From contig CANRAN010000040.1 in the NCBI GenBank assembly GCA_947628595.1, forward strand, positions 1-9,522: a stretch of 9,522 nt of DNA, read 5' to 3'. The notes beneath the pieces were generated by a model that did not search any database, had not been told where the DNA came from, and worked only from the letters and a program-made list of their open reading frames with translations. Positions 6,146 through 9,522 of this stretch are shown here, piece after piece. Numbering within the stretch: the first letter of the stretch is position 1; each line of letters starts with the position of its first letter. The position numbers and the translations under genes were made by a program. The DNA comes from an uncultured Clostridia bacterium. GTDB lineage: Bacteria; Bacillota; Clostridia; Oscillospirales; Acutalibacteraceae.

Positions 6146-7351
6146 TTACACTGATATATTTTCGGTGGTACTGTCTGCATCAGTCGTTTCATTATTTATA
6201 GACACTCTTTCAGGCAGCTGCTCTCCGTCAAAATGAATACCTATACCGTTTACCTCTACTCCCTCATCTGCCCTTATCATTATGTATTTTACACCGTCAA
6301 CAACCTTGGCATCTACCATAAAGCTGAATTTCGGGTCAACCTTTATTGATACATATGAGTTTTTCAGTTCAAATTGCTTAGGATCAATGATATTTTGCGG
6401 TGGAATTTCAATTTTTTCTCCGAATCCGTTTGTGAAATTTTCATCAAAAGATTCCATTTCGTCATCCTTGGCACCGCAGGTTGTGAGTACACGCTTAACA
6501 TCATTCTTATCAAGCATAAGCGGTTCGGGATCCTTGCTCTCTTTATGCTCTGTTATCATGTCGGATATCATGCTATGTACAGACTGAACAAATTCCAAAT
6601 TTCTGCTCTCGGAGGTAGAATCGGATACAACATTCCTAAAAGCCTGCTTCTGTTCTGCTGCGGGCATCTGTGCCTTTGCACCGAAAAGTGTTTCAACAAC
6701 TTCGGGATAACTCTCCTTTGTGCTGCGTGTGTAAAATACCGCATTGTATATGTTTGTTTTACGGTCGTCAAAACATGGATACATAAATCCGATTTCAGGT
6801 GCAGCTACCGCTGATTCCGCTCCGATATTGCGAAAATTATTATCGGCCGTTGAAAATCCGAGTGCCGCTCTTGTAACCTTTATCGGACATACACTGCATA
6901 CAAAATATCGAAACATCTCTGTCGAATCCATAAGATCTTCATCATTTTTTGAAAATGATGGTACATCATAGCGGTCGTATGCCAGCAATATGAGGTAAGC
7001 CCCGTCTATTGCAAAGGATGAAACTATTTTTTCATATAAGGAATTAAGAAGCTCCGTATTTTCAAACTCACTCTCTCTTATATCTGCGAAAAGCTTATAT
7101 TCTTCCCCACTTTCAACCTGCTCATTACTGAATTCAATATTCATAAGATTTCTTCCCATTGCCCCCGAAATGCTTTTCTTCATAAGCTTGAGAAGCCATT
7201 CCTGCTGTTCATCAGGAAGCATATTCACGGGTATTTTGAATTGGGAAAGAATTTCCTTTGTCGAGCTTACATAGCAGCCTTGGATATAGGAAATATTACC
7301 TTTATCAGCCCTGAAACGTTTTTTAATTTCTGCAAATTCTTTATCTGTCAT
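6146..7351 (-). CDS. DUF4317-type protein of unknown function
   Basis: A 401-residue protein that I recognise as resembling the DUF4317 family, common in Clostridia and with no established function. The family-like N-terminus reads MTDKEFAEIKKRF, then GNISYIQGCYVS. Other visible segments are FAIDGAYLILLAYDRYD (about 113-129), IGFMYPCFDDRKTNIYNAVFY (about 197-217) and a charged C-terminal third with IEIPPQNIIDP (about 321-331). There is no signal peptide or membrane segment, so it is probably cytoplasmic. The C-terminus is polar and Thr/Asp-rich. I chose ATG at 7351-7349 because a clean AAGGAGA (7367-7361) sits 9 nt upstream; an ATG 17 codons earlier (7402) lacks such a site and would translate through it. 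It appears monocistronic, with its own promoter and a shared terminator. The family assignment is from memory of the sequence pattern, not a search. Confidence 0.85.
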   Translation of the reverse strand: MTDKEFAEIKKRFRADKGNISYIQGCYVSSTKEILSQFKIPVNMLPDEQQEWLLKLMKKSISGAMGRNLMNIEFSNEQVESGEEYKLFADIRESEFENTELLNSLYEKIVSSFAIDGAYLILLAYDRYDVPSFSKNDEDLMDSTEMFRYFVCSVCPIKVTRAALGFSTADNNFRNIGAESAVAAPEIGFMYPCFDDRKTNIYNAVFYTRSTKESYPEVVETLFGAKAQMPAAEQKQAFRNVVSDSTSESRNLEFVQSVHSMISDMITEHKESKDPEPLMLDKNDVKRVLTTCGAKDDEMESFDENFTNGFGEKIEIPPQNIIDPKQFELKNSYVSIKVDPKFSFMVDAKVVDGVKYIMIRADEGVEVNGIGIHFDGEQLPERVSINNETTDADSTTENISV

Positions 7352-7402
7352 AATATTGATTCTCCTTGGTATATAAATAAAATTATAAGTAGTATGGAAC
7401 AA

Positions 7403-7433
7403 TTTCCTTACAAGTATAAATTATATCAGGAAA
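7403..7433. promoter_or_regulatory. Inverted repeat overlapping the DUF4317-type gene promoter
   Basis: TTTCCT at 7403-7408 and AGGAAA at 7428-7433 flank 19 bp; the arms extend outward imperfectly by AA and TT. The repeat covers the -10 element and predicted transcription start of the minus-strand gene, where an operator would sit. No regulator is recognised, and 6-bp arms in AT-rich DNA can arise by chance. Confidence 0.3.
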
Positions 7434-7448
7434 ATTATTATAAAACAA
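7420..7448 (-). promoter_or_regulatory. Promoter of the DUF4317-type gene
   Basis: On the minus strand TTGTTT (7448-7443) is followed after 17 bp by TATAAT (7425-7420), with an extended -10 (TGATATAAT). The predicted start near 7413 gives a leader of about 60 nt. It falls downstream of the upstream ATG at 7402 by only about ten bases, consistent with the chosen start at 7351. Confidence 0.55.
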
Positions 7449-7503
7449 TAACTATTTAACATATATTTTGTCATTTTTTTTGCAATTATATCTTTTTTAA
7501 CTG

Positions 7504-7532
7504 TTGCTTTTTGCTTTTTTTCGTGTTATTAT
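7504..7532 (+). promoter_or_regulatory. Promoter of the HD-domain/CmpB operon
   Basis: TTGCTT at 7504-7509 is followed after 17 bp by TATTAT at 7527-7532, with an extended -10 (TGTTATTAT). Transcription would begin near 7539, just upstream of GAGGAGG (7549-7555). That start excludes the longer reading frame beginning at 7511 and supports ATG 7562. Confidence 0.55.
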
Positions 7533-7561
7533 TGAAGAAGGAGTGTCTGAGGAGGTGCTGC

Positions 7562-8059
7562 ATGAGGGTTTTCAAATATTTTGATATCATAAGAAAGCAC
7601 GGGCAGGATATTCTCAATTCAAATGGGATGGAAATCGAAAAAATTTGCATTCAGCATGGTACATTCAGTGTTTTCGACCATTCACTTTTTGTAACGTCCA
7701 TGTGTATAAGAATATCAAAGAAATTCAGACTAAAGGTAAACGAAAGAGCAATGGTTCGTGGGGCGCTCTTGCATGACTACTTTCTCTATGACTGGCATGA
7801 GCCTATAAAACAAAACAGACTGCATGGCTTCAAACATCCAAGAATTGCACTTGAAAATGCCAGAAAGGAGTATGAACTCGGCAAAATTGAACAAAATATG
7901 ATTTTGCGTCATATGTTCCCCCTTACCTTAAAACCGCCAAAATACAGAGAGGCAATTATTTTATGTATTTCCGATAAACTCTGTGCGACGTATGAAACGA
8001 TCGGAGGCTTTAAATATAAGATTGCCAAAAAATTTAGGAGAGTTGATACAAATGCCTGA
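7562..8059 (+). CDS. HD-domain protein (putative metal-dependent phosphohydrolase)
   Basis: A 165-residue small HD-superfamily protein. Visible metal-ligand candidates in order are His40 (VFDHSLFV), His71-Asp72 (LLHDYFLYDWH), His92 (FKHPRIA), His117 (LRHMFP) and Asp138 (ISDKLCA). This H...HD...H...H...D series resembles two-metal HD phosphohydrolases, but the substrate is unknown. It has no membrane segment or extra domain. ATG 7562 has GAGGAGG 6 nt upstream, and the predicted promoter lies inside the longer frame that starts at 7511. The gene overlaps the start of the downstream membrane-protein gene by 8 bp, implying translational coupling and perhaps a shared role. Nothing here shows whether it acts on nucleotides, lipids or signalling molecules. 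Confidence 0.88.
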   Translation: MRVFKYFDIIRKHGQDILNSNGMEIEKICIQHGTFSVFDHSLFVTSMCIRISKKFRLKVNERAMVRGALLHDYFLYDWHEPIKQNRLHGFKHPRIALENARKEYELGKIEQNMILRHMFPLTLKPPKYREAIILCISDKLCATYETIGGFKYKIAKKFRRVDTNA

Positions 8060-8858
8060 TTCGGCACTGATATTGGAAAAATATTTTTTTTGGCTTGTAA
8101 TTTACAGCGTGATAGGTTGGGTGTATGAATCTGCACTCGAATCATTCAGACAAAAAAAGCTTGTAAATCGTGGATTTCTTAATGGTCCGTATTGCCCGAT
8201 ATATGGGTTTGGATCTCTCTTGGATGTTATAATACTGGGGAATCTGAAATATAACCCTGTATTGTTGTTTGTTGCAAGCGCCGTTTTAACGTGCATACTT
8301 GAATATATAACATCTGTTGTTATGGAAAAAATATTTAATGTGCGTTGGTGGGATTATAATGACTTCAAATTTACAATTTTCGGAAAAGAAATATTTGTGG
8401 GAAAATTTAATATAAACGGCAGAATATGTCTTGTTGGGGCTCTTGCATTCGGTACGCTTTCTATATTGCTTGTTTATTTCATACATCCGTTTATTGTGTC
8501 TGTGACTGACAGATTTTCCTATCCCCTTTTCCACTATATCTGTGTAGGGCTGCTTATCCTTATCCTGATAGACTGTCTGCATACAGTACTCGGTTTTTCA
8601 ACTTTCAACGACAAACTCAAGAGTCTGTCTGCAAACATAAACCAGATTAAGGGGAATATAAACGATAAATTTCAGTCAACTTCCGCATATGAGAAAATAA
8701 ATTCCGCATATGAAAGATTTGTGAAAAGCCTAAATCATCAGCAGATACGGCTTATTCATTCATTTTCTCACCTCAGATCCATAAAATACAGAAAAATTTC
8801 CGAGGAGGTAAGAAAATTCGTTTTTAGAAAAGACAGAAATAAGAATAAAAAACAATAA
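8052..8858 (+). CDS. CmpB-type putative membrane transporter protein
   Basis: A 268-residue integral membrane protein matching the pattern of the 'putative ABC-transporter type IV' family (CmpB-like), whose function is unproven. Hydrophobic segments lie at about 11-29, 47-64, 68-90, 125-148 and 158-180, so roughly five membrane spans. Family-like motifs are GWVYES (22-27), NRGFLNGPYCPIYGFG (39-54), EYITSVVMEKIFNVRWWDYND (84-104) and FNINGRICL (119-127). Residues from about 185 onward are a basic, helical, soluble tail with a repeated SAYEKINSAYERF stretch. No ATP-binding motif is present and no ATPase gene is nearby, so the transporter label is weak. ATG 8052 has AGGAGA about 10 nt upstream and overlaps the HD-domain gene by 8 bp. 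An in-frame earlier ATG at 7983 lies deep inside the upstream gene and is rejected. Confidence 0.88.
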   Translation: MPDSALILEKYFFWLVIYSVIGWVYESALESFRQKKLVNRGFLNGPYCPIYGFGSLLDVIILGNLKYNPVLLFVASAVLTCILEYITSVVMEKIFNVRWWDYNDFKFTIFGKEIFVGKFNINGRICLVGALAFGTLSILLVYFIHPFIVSVTDRFSYPLFHYICVGLLILILIDCLHTVLGFSTFNDKLKSLSANINQIKGNINDKFQSTSAYEKINSAYERFVKSLNHQQIRLIHSFSHLRSIKYRKISEEVRKFVFRKDRNKNKKQ

Positions 8859-8900
8859 AAAGGGAGTTTCCGTTTTGTCTTTCGGAGATTCCCTTTTATT
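8858..8900 (+). terminator. Strong intrinsic terminator after the HD/CmpB operon
   Basis: AAAAGGGA and inner bases at 8858-8872 pair with 8883-8897 to give a 15-bp stem containing two G-U pairs and a 10-nt T-rich loop. The 3' arm ends in TTTT and is followed by ATTATT. The stem starts at the last base of the stop codon, so release is immediate. Confidence 0.85.
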
Positions 8901-8901
8901 A

Positions 8902-8930
8902 TTGTAGTTTTTACTGCTGTATGTTACAAT
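8902..8930 (+). promoter_or_regulatory. Promoter of the response regulator gene
   Basis: TTGTAG at 8902-8907 is followed after 17 bp by TACAAT at 8925-8930, with an extended -10 (TGTTACAAT). The -35 begins immediately after the preceding terminator. The predicted start near 8937 leaves a leader of about 26 nt with GAGG at 8951-8954. Confidence 0.55.
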
Positions 8931-8962
8931 GTATTATAAAATAATAAAATGAGGTATGAATT

Positions 8963-9522
8963 GTGAACAAGAAAATTCTTATAATTGAGGACGACAACGA
9001 TATAAACCGTATGTTGAAAATTCTTCTTGAAAGCAATGGATATATGGTAGAAAGTGCATATTCGGGAACAGAGGGTATTTTGGTTCACAGTGACGATATA
9101 TCCCTGATCCTTCTTGATCTCATGCTTCCCGGACGTGGCGGAGAGGAAGTAATACATGAACTAAAGGAAAAACACAACGTTCCGGTTATTATTATGAGTG
9201 CAATACATGATATAGATAAAAAAGTAAATCTGTTTTCCTTAGGAGCTGATGATTATGTTACAAAACCTTTCAATAATGATGAGCTTCTCGCAAGAATAGG
9301 AGCAAGGCTCAGGGGCGGAACGGATCAGGAAATTGTTAAAAGCACCTTAAAATACAAGGATATTGAAATAGATAATGATAATTTCACTGCAAGCTGTGCC
9401 GGAATAAAGCTTGACCTTTCAAAGCATGAATTTGATTTACTAAGGCTTCTTGTAGAAAATTCAGAAAAGACTTGTACTAAAAGCATGATTTATGACCGTG
9501 TATGGGATTATGAAAATTCAGC
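8963..9522 (+). CDS. OmpR/PhoB-family response regulator, partial at the right edge
   Basis: The first 186 codons of a DNA-binding response regulator, cut by the window end; typical full length is about 225-235. The receiver domain (residues 1 to about 118) starts NKKILIIEDDND with acidic residues at 10-11. It has the phosphoacceptor Asp52 (LLDLMLPG), Ser79 (IIMSA) and Lys101 (VTKPF). The winged-helix output domain begins near 130; LDLSKHEFDLLRLLVEN and YDRVW are typical of it. Translation starts at GTG 8963, with GAGG 8 nt upstream; the nearby ATG 8956 is in another frame that stops at once. A partner histidine kinase is probably encoded just past the edge, by family habit, but cannot be seen. 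The regulated process is not identifiable from the sequence. Confidence 0.92.
   Translation, partial: MNKKILIIEDDNDINRMLKILLESNGYMVESAYSGTEGILVHSDDISLILLDLMLPGRGGEEVIHELKEKHNVPVIIMSAIHDIDKKVNLFSLGADDYVTKPFNNDELLARIGARLRGGTDQEIVKSTLKYKDIEIDNDNFTASCAGIKLDLSKHEFDLLRLLVENSEKTCTKSMIYDRVWDYENS

Noticed and set aside
6016..6201. 61-codon plus-strand open frame after rubrerythrin
   Set aside because: It runs through the bidirectional terminator and into the 3' end of the opposing gene, with no ribosome binding site.
6374..6814. 146-codon plus-strand open frame opposite the DUF4317-type gene
   Set aside because: Antisense shadow of a recognised coding region; Cys/Leu-rich with no family features.
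7352..7402. 17-residue upstream extension of the DUF4317-type protein
   Set aside because: It would translate through the AAGGAGA site at 7367-7361, and family-like sequence starts at MTDKEF.
7511..7561. 17-residue upstream extension of the HD-domain protein
   Set aside because: The predicted promoter -10 lies within it, and GAGGAGG sits directly before ATG 7562.
1..9522. CRISPR array, tRNA, rRNA, insertion sequence or phage module
   Set aside because: No repeated spacer array, cloverleaf, transposase or phage structural gene was seen. The recombinase is alone and no attachment-site duplication is apparent.

Overview
The window looks like an ordinary stretch of chromosome from a strictly anaerobic, AT-rich, low-GC Gram-positive bacterium. 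The likely group is Clostridia, perhaps a gut Oscillospiraceae/Ruminococcaceae-type organism. This is inferred from the oxygen-sensitive class III ribonucleotide reductase, a rubrerythrin, a DUF4317-type protein and a CmpB-type membrane protein, all common in that group. Strong AGGAGG-type ribosome binding sites and sigma-A-like promoters fit as well. I see no rRNA, tRNA, CRISPR array, insertion sequence or phage structural gene.

Layout: (1) 1-1122 holds a stand-alone XerC/XerD-type tyrosine recombinase. Upstream are a clear promoter and a tandem 20-bp repeat resembling paired Spo0A boxes. (2) 1123-1463 is a non-coding region ending in the nrdD promoter and two helically phased NrdR-like boxes. 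(3) 1464-4295 is the anaerobic ribonucleotide reductase locus: nrdD with its ATP-cone, zinc site and glycyl radical, then the radical-SAM activase nrdG. A GC-rich hairpin and a small palindrome separate the two genes. (4) 4298-5942 is a divergent pair, an AraC-type regulator (minus) and a rubrerythrin with rubredoxin-like domains at both ends (plus). The regulator runs tail to tail into nrdG, and its terminator lies inside the nrdG 3' end. (5) 6146-7351 (minus) is a DUF4317-type protein of unknown function, sharing a bidirectional terminator with the rubrerythrin. (6) 7562-8858 is a two-gene overlapping operon of an HD-domain protein and a CmpB-type membrane protein, closed by a strong terminator. 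(7) From 8963 an OmpR-family response regulator starts at GTG and runs off the right edge.

How they fit together: nrdD and nrdG form one functional unit that makes dNTPs without oxygen. The oxygen-sensitive glycyl radical sits sensibly near a peroxide-detoxifying rubrerythrin, though this is only proximity. The other genes are probably independent transcription units. I found no convincing new multi-gene system. The observations most worth a second look are regulatory (tandem repeat, NrdR pair, nested dyad, embedded terminator), plus the double-rubredoxin rubrerythrin and the HD/CmpB gene pair.
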